From Gammaproteobacteria bacterium (GTDB lineage: Bacteria > Pseudomonadota > Gammaproteobacteria > Nevskiales > Nevskiaceae), in assembly GCA_026398815.1 (NCBI GenBank), contig JAPLSA010000017.1, positions 186,001 to 250,000 of the forward strand: DNA of 64,000 bases. Direction: 5' to 3'. Both the position numbers and the translations under genes were made by a program. Under the pieces are notes generated by a model. That model searched no databases, was not told the origin of the DNA, and saw only the letters and a list, made by a program, of their open reading frames with translations. Positions 26,339 through 35,534 of the stretch are shown here, in pieces. Numbering within the stretch: the stretch's first letter is position 1; every line of letters starts with the position of its first letter.

Positions 26339-27426
26339 CAAGTTCTCGAGTCGAAGGCGCGCACGTTGTCGTCGGCCTGTCCGGCGGCGTCGATTCGGCC
26401 GTGGCCGCCTACCTGCTGAAGGAACAGGGCTACCGGGTCTCGGGGCTGTTCATGGTCAACTGGACCGAGGACGAGGCGGGCTACTGCAGCTCCGCCGAGG
26501 ATTTTCAGTCGGCCCGCGCCGTCGCGGCCGAGCTGGACATCCCGCTGCATCGGGTCGATTTCTCGGCCGAGTACCGGCGTCGCGTGTTCGATCTGTTCCT
26601 GGCCGGCTATGCCGCCGGCAAGACACCGAACCCCGACCTGCTGTGCAACCGGGAAGTGAAGTTCCAGCCCTTCCGCGAGCACGCGCTGCGACTCGGCGCC
26701 GACTGGGTGGCGACCGGCCACTACGCGCGCATCGATCACGGCGCCGCCGGACCGCGCCTGCTGCGGGCCGTGGACGACAACAAGGATCAGACCTACTTCC
26801 TCGCCGCAGTGGCGCGCGCGCATTTCGAACGCGTGCTGTTTCCGCTCGGCGGTCTGAGCAAGCCGGAAGTCCGCGCCATCGCCCGCGATGCCGGCCTGCC
26901 GAACCACGGCCGCAAGGATTCCACCGGCATCTGCTTCATCGGCGAGCGCGAGTTCCGCGACTTCCTCGGCCAGTACCTGCAGCCGCAACCCGGTGCGATC
27001 GAGGACGACAGCGGCACGGTGCTCGGCCAGCACCAGGGGCTGTCGTTCCACACGCTCGGCCAGCGAAAAGGGCTGTCGATCGGCGGCCAGCGCGGTGCTC
27101 GCGAAGCGCCGTGGTACGTCGTCGCCAAGGACCCGGCACGCAATGTGCTCATCGTGGCGCAGGACGCCGAACATCCCCGGCTGATGACCACGCAGATCAC
27201 CACCGAGCCGTTCCACTGGGTACGCCGCCCCGAAACCCTGCCCGAGCGCCTCACCGCCCGCATCCGCCATCGCCAGGCGCTGCAGCCCTGCGCCGTCGCG
27301 GCGCTCGACGGAACGCGGGTGTCGTTCCGCTTCGAGCAGGCGCAGCGCGCCGCCGTGCCGGGCCAGTATCTGGTGCTGTACGACGGTGACGAATGCCTGG
27401 GATCGGGGGAAATCGTCGTCGGCTGA
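26335..27426 (+). CDS. mnmA: tRNA-specific 2-thiouridylase MnmA
   Basis: The 363-residue enzyme makes 2-thiouridine at wobble position 34 of tRNA-Lys, -Glu and -Gln. It has the PP-loop GLSGGVDSA (14-22), catalytic Cys C104 in NPDLLCNREVKF and C200 in DSTGICFIGER. GTG start at 26335; no in-frame ATG gives a better N-terminus. Downstream are 237 noncoding bases. Confidence 0.96.
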   Translation: MTSSRVEGAHVVVGLSGGVDSAVAAYLLKEQGYRVSGLFMVNWTEDEAGYCSSAEDFQSARAVAAELDIPLHRVDFSAEYRRRVFDLFLAGYAAGKTPNPDLLCNREVKFQPFREHALRLGADWVATGHYARIDHGAAGPRLLRAVDDNKDQTYFLAAVARAHFERVLFPLGGLSKPEVRAIARDAGLPNHGRKDSTGICFIGEREFRDFLGQYLQPQPGAIEDDSGTVLGQHQGLSFHTLGQRKGLSIGGQRGAREAPWYVVAKDPARNVLIVAQDAEHPRLMTTQITTEPFHWVRRPETLPERLTARIRHRQALQPCAVAALDGTRVSFRFEQAQRAAVPGQYLVLYDGDECLGSGEIVVG

Positions 27427-27504
27427 GCGGCGGCCGGCGCCGATCTTCCAAAGCCGGCGCGGGCTTGCGTCAAAACATGAACCAGCTCACAGATCAAAGT
27501 AATC

Positions 27505-27536
27505 TTGGCGGATCCGGGGGATCGCTCTGCTAGACT
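27505..27536 (+). promoter_or_regulatory. Candidate promoter for lipoprotein-caspase operon
   Basis: TTGGCG (27505-27510) and an extended -10 (TGC-TAGACT, 27528-27536) lie upstream of the lipoprotein gene at 27664. The spacer is 20 bases, which the extended -10 may tolerate. A short inverted repeat GATCC/GGATC lies in the spacer. Predicted leader is about 120 nt. Confidence 0.35.
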
Positions 27537-27663
27537 TTCCACCGCGTGTTTGAGCGCAAAATCAATCAGATGGCGATCCTGGTGTGATCGGATTCACGCC
27601 CTGGTCGAATGGCTGTCACCGAGCGGACCTACGCTGTCCACCTTGTGCCTTGCGAGTTGATGA

Positions 27664-28839
27664 ATGAACAGAACGATTCCAGCAGCCGCCTGCCTTGCTG
27701 CCCTCCTGAGCCTCGCCGGCTGTGCGACCACGTCCGAGCCGCCGCGCATGCAGCTGCTGCAGCGCTACGACACCCGGATCAGCAATGACGGCATCCGGAT
27801 CGCGCCGAGAATGGTGCGCGCGTGGATCGAAACGGTCGGCTCGGAAAGCTCGTCGGCAACGCTGATGGCGCGCGTGCAGCCGAACCAGTCGATCGGCGGG
27901 CTGGCGTTGACCGCCAACGGCGAATCGCTGCTGTTCTCGGTGGTCGAAACGATCAGCAGCGAGGACGGCGACGAGAAGAAGCAGGGCAAGCAGAACGCCG
28001 AAGCCAAGCGCCGCGCCGAGGAACTGGCCAAGCAGGGCGGCGTCACGCTCGGCCTTGCCGATGACGGCCGCAAGGTGCAGGCCAATATCCGCATGATGAA
28101 GGCGGTCCAGGGCGGCGGCGTCACCACCATCACCAACGGCAGCTGGTCCGACGTGCAGCCGGCCGTCGGCCCGGGCGGCACCGTCACCTTCGCCGCCAAC
28201 CGCATGCGGCCGAAGGGCGTCGACCTGTTCCGCATCTCCTCGGATCGTCCGGGCGGTGTGTCGGTGGTCCGTCAGGGCAGTGAGGGCCTGAGCTCGAATC
28301 CGTCGCTGGCCCGCGACGGCACCATGGCCTACGAGTTCCGGCCGATCTATCCCGGCATGGTCGGCGAATCGACGCCGCAGATCTGGCTGCAGGGCGGTTC
28401 GGCGGCCTATCCGACGCAGCTGCGCGAAGGCAGCGAGCCGTCGATCTCGCCGGATGGCGCCGAAATCACCTACATCGGCACCGACGGCCAGCTGTGGACG
28501 ATGCCGGTCTCCGGCCAGAATCCGGTGCAGCTGACCACCTCCAAGAATCCGTCGAATCCGGCGGCGCCGGGACAGGTGATGACCAAGCACAGCCCGGTCT
28601 GGACGCCGGACGGCGGCAGCATCGTGTTCGTCGCCGCCGACGGCAAGGACGAGCAGGGCCTGCCGAACTACGACATCTGGCTGATCCCGAAGTCCGGCGG
28701 CATTCCGAAGCAGCTGACCTCGAACGGTTCGGAAGAACGCAATCCGGCGCTGGACCCGGAGCAGGAGTGGGTCTATTTCGTGTCCGACCGCGGCTTCCGC
28801 GAAGGCATCTGGCGCATCCCGTTCCCGACCGGGCAGTGA
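27664..28839 (+). CDS. TolB-like beta-propeller lipoprotein
   Basis: The 391-residue protein has a lipoprotein signal peptide with lipobox LAGC (cleavage before Cys at about residue 20). The mature part contains repeated PD40/WD40-like strands such as SEPSISPDGAEITYIG, HSPVWTPDGGSIVFVA and ERNPALDPEQEWVYFVSD, as in TolB-type propellers. It is not TolB itself: no tol genes are nearby and the N-terminal domain differs. The caspase-FKBP gene follows 61 bases downstream on the same strand, so the two may be co-transcribed. A periplasmic binding or scaffold role is inferred. Confidence 0.75.
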   Translation: MNRTIPAAACLAALLSLAGCATTSEPPRMQLLQRYDTRISNDGIRIAPRMVRAWIETVGSESSSATLMARVQPNQSIGGLALTANGESLLFSVVETISSEDGDEKKQGKQNAEAKRRAEELAKQGGVTLGLADDGRKVQANIRMMKAVQGGGVTTITNGSWSDVQPAVGPGGTVTFAANRMRPKGVDLFRISSDRPGGVSVVRQGSEGLSSNPSLARDGTMAYEFRPIYPGMVGESTPQIWLQGGSAAYPTQLREGSEPSISPDGAEITYIGTDGQLWTMPVSGQNPVQLTTSKNPSNPAAPGQVMTKHSPVWTPDGGSIVFVAADGKDEQGLPNYDIWLIPKSGGIPKQLTSNGSEERNPALDPEQEWVYFVSDRGFREGIWRIPFPTGQ

Positions 28840-28900
28840 TCGCCGCGTCACGCCGCTGCACCGCAACGGATGTTCCGATTGACCGCGACAAGGCTACGCT

Positions 28901-30742
28901 GTGCATGACATGAGGCACGACAGAATCCCCGCTTTCCTGTTCACCGGCGTTCGGCGCGGCCTGGTCGCTGCCGTCGCCGCCATGGCCGCTCAGACGGTAC
29001 CGGCGCTGGCAGGCGGCACCGTCGCTTTCGTGGCGGCGGAAGCGGATTACCCGGCGCTGTCGAAGCTGCCGTCAGCGATTCCTGACGCCGAGATCGTTGC
29101 CGCCGCGCTGCGGGAATCCGGCGCCACGGTCTATTTCGCCGAGAACATCGACGCCTCGACGCTGAAATCGCTGGCCGGCGAGTTCCGCGCCGCTGCCGAG
29201 TCAGCCGGCCGCGTCGTCGTCTACTTCTCCGGCCACGGCGCCAATGTCGGCACCCAGTCGCTGCTGCTGCCGGTCGATCTGCCATCGCTCGACGAACGCG
29301 ATCTGAGCCGTTACGGCGTGCCGCTGGAGCAACTGCTGCCGGTCGCCGGCAGCCGCGAGATCGTGCTGTTCCTCGACGACTGCTGGACCCTGCAGCCGCA
29401 ACGCGATCCCGCCAGCGCCGCCGCCTGGACCTGCATCGACGAAAGCCCGCGCATCGCACCCGCCGCCACGGTGGTGTCGCGCAGCGTCAAGCGCCAGCCA
29501 ACGCTGACCAGCCGGGTGGAAAGCAGCTTCGGCATCGCGGTGGCCGCCGCCATCGGCAGCCCGGCCTTGCGTGATCCGGCCTTGCTGGCCAGCGAAGCCC
29601 GCAACCGCTACAGCGCGGCGACCGGAGCATCGCTGGCCGTGCTGTCGACGGTTGCAGGCGCGTCCTCGGCCACCGTCGCCGCCGCGCCGGCCGCGAGCGC
29701 CGCGCCGCTGGTGCTGGCGGCAGCGGCAGCTCCGCCAGTCACCGCGATCGGCGCACTGCCCTCGCCGGCCGCCATCCCGGCGATGCCGCCACCGGCGCCG
29801 ACGGCCGCTGCCGCGCTGGCCGCCCCCGCTCCGAGCGCAACGCCGGCAGCGCTGCCGGCGGTTGTCGCCCCGGTTGCAGTCGTTGAAGCCGCACCGCGTC
29901 CCTACGATGCCGGGGCCGTTGCGCCGGCCGGCAGTCCGCGTGCCGCCGCCGTCGAAGCTGCCGTCAGCATCCTGCGCAAGCTCGTGCAGGCGGGGCTCAA
30001 CGATTACGTCGACATCGAGATGCTGATCCAGGGTCTGCAGGCGGGCTTCGACACCAACATCCTGCCGCCGCGCTCGGAAGCCGATCTGCTGCTGTCCAGC
30101 AAGCTGGTGCCGAACCTGGTCAGCGCCGGCGTGCCGGCCAGCTCCGAAATGGTGTCCGACCACCTCGTCGCCTACAGCTTCCAGCTCGGCCGCCAGCAGG
30201 CGCACGAACTGCTGGAATCCGGCCGCTACCGGGCGATGCCGGATCTGCAGGTGTTTCGCGAAACGCTGAAGTCGCCGCCGATGGATGCGGTCGCCAGCAG
30301 CTCGTCAGCCGGCGTCGGCAAGTCACGCGCCGCACAGCCGATCAAGGATGTCTATCTGGCACGCAGCGAGGCTGAGCAGTTCCTGATGACCAACGGCCAG
30401 CGCAGCGACGTCAGCAGCCTGCCGAGCGGCCTTCAGTACCAGTCGATCACCACCGGCAACGGCCGGCTGCCGCTGCGGCGCAATACCGTGCGCCTGAACC
30501 TGACGATGTCGCTGAAGAGCGGCGACGTGATCCAGGATTCCCGGCGCACCGGTGCGCCGCTGGAAACGCCGATCAACAGCCTGATCAAGGGCCTGCAGGA
30601 AGGCCTGATGCTGATGCGCGAAGGCGGCCGGATGCGGCTGTTCGTGCCGAGCCGCCTCGCCTACGGCGAAGCCGGCAGCGGCGCCATCGGACCGCACGAA
30701 GTGGTGATCTGCGACGTCGAGCTGCTCGAAGTCGTCAAGTAA
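28901..30742 (+). CDS. Caspase-like (peptidase C14) domain fused to FKBP-type domain
   Basis: The 613-residue protein combines two unlikely partners. After an N-terminal signal or anchor (about 17-38) comes a caspase-fold domain (about 40-190) with the His block VVVYFSGHG (H112) and Cys block LFLDDCW (C161). An Ala/Pro-rich linker (about 240-345) leads to a helical FKBP dimerisation-like segment (about 348-440) and a C-terminal FKBP domain (about 508-613, ending AYGEAGSGAIGPHEVVICDVEL). Several FKBP pocket aromatics appear replaced (Leu for the usual Trp in L-I-K-G-L), so isomerase activity may be reduced. GTG at 28901 has an AAGG site; ATG at 28910 is an alternative. The gene converges on a Ser/Thr kinase. 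Function unknown. Confidence 0.75.
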   Translation: MHDMRHDRIPAFLFTGVRRGLVAAVAAMAAQTVPALAGGTVAFVAAEADYPALSKLPSAIPDAEIVAAALRESGATVYFAENIDASTLKSLAGEFRAAAESAGRVVVYFSGHGANVGTQSLLLPVDLPSLDERDLSRYGVPLEQLLPVAGSREIVLFLDDCWTLQPQRDPASAAAWTCIDESPRIAPAATVVSRSVKRQPTLTSRVESSFGIAVAAAIGSPALRDPALLASEARNRYSAATGASLAVLSTVAGASSATVAAAPAASAAPLVLAAAAAPPVTAIGALPSPAAIPAMPPPAPTAAAALAAPAPSATPAALPAVVAPVAVVEAAPRPYDAGAVAPAGSPRAAAVEAAVSILRKLVQAGLNDYVDIEMLIQGLQAGFDTNILPPRSEADLLLSSKLVPNLVSAGVPASSEMVSDHLVAYSFQLGRQQAHELLESGRYRAMPDLQVFRETLKSPPMDAVASSSSAGVGKSRAAQPIKDVYLARSEAEQFLMTNGQRSDVSSLPSGLQYQSITTGNGRLPLRRNTVRLNLTMSLKSGDVIQDSRRTGAPLETPINSLIKGLQEGLMLMREGGRMRLFVPSRLAYGEAGSGAIGPHEVVICDVELLEVVK

Positions 30743-30771
30743 GCAGGGCCCGTCGCGCCTTACTTGACGAC
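30731..30771. terminator. Bidirectional inverted repeat joining two convergent genes
   Basis: A 13-bp perfect inverted repeat (GTCGTCAAGTAAG at 30731-30743, its complement at 30759-30771) with a 15-base loop spans both stop codons. It encodes V-V-K-stop in both the caspase-FKBP gene and the kinase gene, and similarity extends into the preceding Leu codons. It probably ends transcription from both sides, though no T run follows. Confidence 0.65.
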
Positions 30772-33700
30772 GCGCAGCAGCCGGAAGCCGACCGCCGGAT
30801 CGGCGCCCGCATAGGGTTTCAACGCGTTCGGCGAGCAGTCGGCGCCGGCATCCTGGAAGCTGGCACCGGCCACCAGGTGCCGGCCCTTGTCGGTGACGAT
30901 CTCGGCTGCGTTGCCGATGATGTTGACCGCGCCCTTGGCCTGCCCGATCTGCTTGTCGACATTGTTCAGCCGCGCCGCCGGATTGCGCGAGCCATCCGGT
31001 GACAGTCCAGCGCAGTTCGCGGTGGCCAGCACATTCGGGCGAATCTCGCGTGCCGCCGTCTGCCACTCGTCGGCAGTCGGCAGGCGGAACGTATGGCCGG
31101 TCAGCGCCGACAGCTTTTCCGCGAACCGCCGGGCGTCGTCGGCGCTGATGCCGGTTACCGGCAAGCGTGGCGCCGAGGTCATCCCCACCCCCATGACGAT
31201 GCTGTACAGCTCGGCCGACACTTCCTGTTCCTGGATGAACAGCGTGTCGAACGGCGCGCTGGCGCCCAGCCGGTAGGCACGCAGGCTCTGGCCGGCCACC
31301 GTGTCGGTGCAGGATTTCTGCGCGGTGCAGGGATCGTTTCCGGACAAGGCGGGCGCCGCCGGTGCGGGCGCCGGCACCGCGGCAGGAGCCGGCGCGGCAG
31401 CAGCAGCCGGCACCGGCGGCGCGGCTTGCGCGGCGCTCGTACGCCGCAATTTCTCCAGCGCCGCTCCGAAGCGGGCCTTCAGCGCGGCGCGCTCGCCGGC
31501 AGCCGCCACGCCGAGCTGGGTCAGCGCCAGATCGAGCGTGATGCCGGCCTGCACGGCCTGCTCGCCGGTCAGCGTGCTGCCGGCGACCACGGTGTCGGAC
31601 AGCTCGCGCGCCTGGATCAGCTCGGCCTTGAGGCGCTGGGTGTTCTGCACCGCGCCGATGTCGACCCGTCGCGACAGCTGGCGGATGTTGGCCAGCAAGG
31701 CCGCCTTCAGCTCGATCGCCGCCGGCGTGTCCTTCAGCACCGACACCGCATCGATCTCGCTGCGCGCCTGCTCCAGATACTTGCTTGCCACCTTGTCGGC
31801 CAGCAGCTTGGCGCGCTCGGAGCCCAGCTTGTTGGCCTTGCGCAGCTTCAGGATTTCGCTGCGGGCGTCGTCGAGCTTGTTGCCGGCCAGTGCCGCGTCG
31901 ACCAGCCGTTCGGATGCCGCCAGCAGCTTGTCGTCATCCGCCGAAACATTCGGGCTGACCGCCACCTCCGGCTCGCCGACCTCGTCATTGCGTGCCTGCA
32001 ACGCTGCCCGACGCGTCGGGTCGGCACCGTAGACCACTTCGATGTCGCCCAGTACGCGTTCGAGGGCTGGCAGGTCCTTCTTCTTGGCGCTGCCGATCGC
32101 GGCATCGAACTTGCGCAGCACGTCGGCGCGGAAGCGCCGCTCGAGCCGCTTGTCATCGCCGGCCACCGCCAGCTGGCGCAGCACACGCAGCGTCGATGGC
32201 TCTTCGGCCGACAGGCTGAAGAGCGCCGAACGGTCAGCCGTGTCCAGCAACTGGTAGAGCGGCTCGGACAGGCTGTCGATCCGTTCCGCCAGCGCCCGGT
32301 TGGGACGCGTGAAAATTTCCAGATTGGCCTTGCGCAGCATCGCCAGCGCCGCCACCCGTTCATCGCTGAAGGCATCGGCGGCAGCCGCCGCTTCCGAACG
32401 CGCCAGGAAATAGCGCTCCGCCGGACCGCCCGGCACCAGCAGCGCCTCGCGATCGGCGGCATCCAGTTGCAGCAACAGCTCAACCGTGGCTGCCGGTGCC
32501 GCGCTGTCCGGCTGGGCCAGCGCCGCGTCGATCTGTTGCTGCAGGCGGCGATGACCGGTGCCGTTCCAGACCGCAACCCCCGCCACCGACAATGCGATGA
32601 CGCCAGCGGCCGCCCCGCCCAGCAAGGGCCCGCGCGGCAAGGCGCGCGCGCGCTGGTAGCCCGACTGCAGCACGTCGCGCGCCTGCCGAAGTGCGGCGTC
32701 GACCGCCGAGCCACGCCGCGCCGATGCCGATTGCGGTCGCCGGGGCGCACTCAGATCGGCCAGCACCGACGGTGGCACGACGGTGGTCGACGGCGAGAAC
32801 GCCGGCTCAGACGCGCCGTCGAGCGCGGCATGGGCATCCTGTTCGGCCGCCTGTCGTTGCGCCGCGCGCGCGCGCTCGATCCGCTCCGCTTCGGCGCGCT
32901 GACGCGCGGCTTCTTCGTCGGCTGCGCGCTGGCGGGCCAGCGCTTCCTGGCGGGCGCGCTCTTCTTCGGCGGCACGACGTTCAGCTGCTTCCTGTTCTTC
33001 GCGCCGGCGCTGCTGCTCGGCGGCGCGAGCCTCTGCCTGTTCGCGTTCGATGCGTTCGGCTTCGGCGCGCTGGCGCGCGGCTTCTTCATCGGCTGCACGC
33101 TGGCGTGCCAGCGCTTCCTGCCGCGCCCGTTCTTCTTCGGCGGCGCGACGTTCTGCCGCTTCCTGTTCTTCGCGCAGGCGCTGCTGCTCGGCAGCACGCG
33201 CCGCAGCCTGTTCGCGCTCGATCCGCTCGGCCTCGGCGCGCTGGCGTGCGGCTTCTTCGTCGGCTGCACGCTGGCGTGCCAGTGCTTCCTGACGGGCACG
33301 CTCTTCTTCGGCCGCACGACGTTCGACCGCTTCCTGTTCTTCGCGCAGGCGCTGCTGCTCGGCAGCGCGCGCCGCTGCCTGCTCGCGTTCGATCCGTTCA
33401 GCTTCGGCGCGCTGACGCGCGGCGGCTTCATCGGCGGCGCGCTGGCGTTCCAGCGCTTCCTGCCGCGCCCGTTCTTCTTCGGCCGCACGACGTTCGGCGG
33501 CTTCCTGCTCTTCGCGCAGGCGCTGCTGCTCGGCAGCACGCGCCGCCGCCTGTTCGCGTTCGATCCGTTCGAGTTCCACCGAACCACTGATGGCACCGAC
33601 GCCTACTCCCTGCGTCTGGCCGGTCGTGCGTGTGCCTGCGTTCCCGCGCGTCGGGCGCTGCGGCAGCAAGGGATCGACCAGCGCCACCAGATCGCGAGCG

Positions 33701-34476
33701 GATGCGACGCGTTGGGCCGGGTTCTTGGCCATCATCGCGTCGAGCAGATCCTGGTACTGCGTGTACGGCTCCGGGAACTGCGGAATCGGCTCGGTGACGT
33801 GCTTGAAGATGATCGAGATCTGGTCCTCGCCGTCGTACGGCGGAACCTTCATCAGCATTTCGTAGAACAGCGTGCCGAGGCTGTACAGGTCGGCCCGGCC
33901 GTCGAGATCCTTCTTGCCGCGAGCCTGCTCCGGGCTCATGTACAGCGCCGAGCCGATGGCGACGCCGGTTGCCGTCAGGTTGCGGTTGCCATCCATCGCC
34001 TTGGCGATGCCGAAATCGGTCAGCAGAGGACGGCCCTGTTCGTCGAACAGGATGTTCTCGGGTTTGACGTCACGGTGGACCAGCGGCGGCTGCCGGCTGT
34101 GCGCGTGGCCGAGCGCGTCGGCCATGTCGCGCAGGATCGACAGGGCTTCCTGGTCGTCCAGACCTTCGTCGATGCGATTGCGCAGGCTGCCGTGGGTCAG
34201 CAGCCGCATCGAGTAGTAGTGGGTGCCGTTCTCCAGGCCGAAATCGAACACCGGCACGATGCCGCCGTGGTTTAGCGACGCCGCCTTGCGGACTTCGCTC
34301 TCGAAGCGCTGGATGAACTGCGGGTTACGGGCCAGTTCCGGCGGCAACACCTTCAGCGCCACGCGTCGGCCGAGCCGGCTGTCCTCGGCTTCATAGACAT
34401 CGGCCATGCCGCCGGAGCCGAGATGGCGAATGATCAGGTACTTGCCGAGGACCGTGCCTTCCGGAAGCGTGCTCAT
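30760..34476 (-). CDS. Ser/Thr protein kinase with coiled-coil repeats, membrane segment and FGE-like C-terminus
   Basis: The 1238-residue protein starts with a Hanks-type kinase domain (about 11-270): GSGGMADVY loop, VALKV (K42), HRDVKPEN (D136) and DFG (D154), so it should be active. Residues 303-530 are four 57-residue Glu/Arg/Ala repeats, strongly coiled-coil. One membrane helix lies at about 617-638. The outer part is helical to about 1060, then Ala/Pro-rich. The last 150 residues resemble the FGE-sulfatase/SUMF1 fold (FRLPTADEWQTAARE, AGASFQD, VGFRLLRV), often used as a binding domain. Its ATG overlaps the stop of the PP2C gene (ATGA), so kinase and phosphatase are co-expressed. Confidence 0.9.
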   Translation of the reverse strand: MSTLPEGTVLGKYLIIRHLGSGGMADVYEAEDSRLGRRVALKVLPPELARNPQFIQRFESEVRKAASLNHGGIVPVFDFGLENGTHYYSMRLLTHGSLRNRIDEGLDDQEALSILRDMADALGHAHSRQPPLVHRDVKPENILFDEQGRPLLTDFGIAKAMDGNRNLTATGVAIGSALYMSPEQARGKKDLDGRADLYSLGTLFYEMLMKVPPYDGEDQISIIFKHVTEPIPQFPEPYTQYQDLLDAMMAKNPAQRVASARDLVALVDPLLPQRPTRGNAGTRTTGQTQGVGVGAISGSVELERIEREQAAARAAEQQRLREEQEAAERRAAEEERARQEALERQRAADEAAARQRAEAERIEREQAAARAAEQQRLREEQEAVERRAAEEERARQEALARQRAADEEAARQRAEAERIEREQAAARAAEQQRLREEQEAAERRAAEEERARQEALARQRAADEEAARQRAEAERIEREQAEARAAEQQRRREEQEAAERRAAEEERARQEALARQRAADEEAARQRAEAERIERARAAQRQAAEQDAHAALDGASEPAFSPSTTVVPPSVLADLSAPRRPQSASARRGSAVDAALRQARDVLQSGYQRARALPRGPLLGGAAAGVIALSVAGVAVWNGTGHRRLQQQIDAALAQPDSAAPAATVELLLQLDAADREALLVPGGPAERYFLARSEAAAAADAFSDERVAALAMLRKANLEIFTRPNRALAERIDSLSEPLYQLLDTADRSALFSLSAEEPSTLRVLRQLAVAGDDKRLERRFRADVLRKFDAAIGSAKKKDLPALERVLGDIEVVYGADPTRRAALQARNDEVGEPEVAVSPNVSADDDKLLAASERLVDAALAGNKLDDARSEILKLRKANKLGSERAKLLADKVASKYLEQARSEIDAVSVLKDTPAAIELKAALLANIRQLSRRVDIGAVQNTQRLKAELIQARELSDTVVAGSTLTGEQAVQAGITLDLALTQLGVAAAGERAALKARFGAALEKLRRTSAAQAAPPVPAAAAAPAPAAVPAPAPAAPALSGNDPCTAQKSCTDTVAGQSLRAYRLGASAPFDTLFIQEQEVSAELYSIVMGVGMTSAPRLPVTGISADDARRFAEKLSALTGHTFRLPTADEWQTAAREIRPNVLATANCAGLSPDGSRNPAARLNNVDKQIGQAKGAVNIIGNAAEIVTDKGRHLVAGASFQDAGADCSPNALKPYAGADPAVGFRLLRVVK
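32887..33570 (-). repeat. Four tandem 171-bp repeats inside the kinase gene
   Basis: Four consecutive 171-bp units (33400-33570, 33229-33399, 33058-33228, 32887-33057) encode near-identical 57-residue blocks beginning ERIEREQA. Differences between copies are few (for example EALERQ against EALARQ, and QRRREEQ in the last). The next residues (ERIERARA) look like the start of a fifth, eroded copy. Such repeats change number easily and are prone to assembly collapse. Confidence 0.9.
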
Positions 34477-35219
34477 GGCGGCAGCACCATGCAGACCGCC
34501 GTGACGTTGTCAGCGGCGTCGGTGCCGTTCAGCGTCAGGCGGACCAGTTCCTCGGCCATGGCCGTTGCGTTGCTGGCGCTGCGCATGCAGTCCGCGATGC
34601 GCTGGTGGCTGAGGAAACCGGACAGGCCATCGCTGCACAGCAGCAGGCGATCACCGCCGCGCAGCGCGAGATCCAGCGTATCGACCTGCAACGTGGCGAC
34701 ATCCTGCACCCCGATCGCCCGGGTCAGCGCGTTGCGGTTCGGATGCGTCTCCGCCTCTTCAGCGGTCAGTGCGCCGGCTTCCAGCAGTTCCGCGACAAAC
34801 GAATGATCACGGGTGATCTGCCGAAGCTCGCCGTCGCGCCACAGGTAGGCACGGCTGTCGCCGACCCAATCGATGCGCGCCTGCTGGCCATGCACGGTGA
34901 TGGCGACGGCTGTCGACCCCATCCGCTCGCCGGCAGAGGCTGCCCGCAGCTCGCAGAGGCGCTGGTGGGCGTCGAGCAATCCTTCGGCCGCCGTACGCTG
35001 GTCTCGCATCGCGTCGGTCACCGCGTCAATCACCAGCGCGCTGGCGATCTCGCCCTTCGAAAGCCCGCCCATGCCATCGGCGACGACCGCCACGGCCTGT
35101 TCGGGGAAGGTGGCGAAGGCATCCTCGTTGTGATCGCGCACCAGACCGGGATGGGTGACCCCGCCGATCTCCAGCCGGGATTCCTTTCCACGCCACCAGC
35201 GACCGAACCAGTTGGACAT
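34473..35219 (-). CDS. PP2C-family Ser/Thr protein phosphatase
   Basis: The 248-residue protein has PP2C metal-binding motifs: RDHNEDAF, VADGMGG, GDSRAYL, CSDGLSG and DNVTA. It probably reverses the adjacent kinase, to which it is coupled by an ATGA overlap. The start is placed at ATG 35219 (MSNWFGRW); a GTG at 35243 adds eight residues and cannot be excluded. Confidence 0.92.
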   Translation of the reverse strand: MSNWFGRWWRGKESRLEIGGVTHPGLVRDHNEDAFATFPEQAVAVVADGMGGLSKGEIASALVIDAVTDAMRDQRTAAEGLLDAHQRLCELRAASAGERMGSTAVAITVHGQQARIDWVGDSRAYLWRDGELRQITRDHSFVAELLEAGALTAEEAETHPNRNALTRAIGVQDVATLQVDTLDLALRGGDRLLLCSDGLSGFLSHQRIADCMRSASNATAMAEELVRLTLNGTDAADNVTAVCMVLPP

Positions 35220-35534
35220 ACGGGCGTCAACGGCTCCGGTCACGACCCGCCGGCCGCGCGAGGGCGCGGCGCGCGGCGATCGTCAGCATCGGCAGAGGCG
35301 GGATGCGCGAAGCGGGCAAGGCGTTGAGTCCGGTTTGACGGTGGTAGCGCAGGCGAACGCGCTGTGCGCGAAGTCGCAGTACGGCGTGTTCATTATCGGC
35401 GAAACTCATGCCAACCGCATGCTGTACCGACCGGTCCTGGGCAAGAATTGCTGCGCCAACCGAGCGGTGGTTCTCAAGCCCCGGCGGCGACCCGGCAATT
35501 CTTCTACGGCAGCAGCACTCTTGACGGACCAGAC
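35220..35534. other. Divergent intergenic region
   Basis: This 315-base stretch separates the leftward phosphatase-kinase operon from the rightward cytochrome gene and should hold both promoters, but none stands out. A leftward 60-codon frame (35227-35409) is Arg-rich, unlike any family I know, and is probably chance. Confidence 0.4.

Noticed and set aside
27664-28839. TolB of the Tol-Pal system
   Set aside because: A lipobox is present, the N-terminal domain differs from TolB and no tolA, tolR, tolQ or pal gene is nearby.
32887-33570. Possible CRISPR-like repeat array
   Set aside because: The repeats are contiguous 171-bp coding units without spacers.
31093-34275. Long open frame antisense to the kinase gene
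   Set aside because: It mirrors the coiled-coil repeats of the kinase and has low-complexity composition; the kinase motifs are on the minus strand.
35227-35409. Small leftward gene before the PP2C gene
   Set aside because: Arg-rich composition, no ribosome site and no recognisable family; likely chance.
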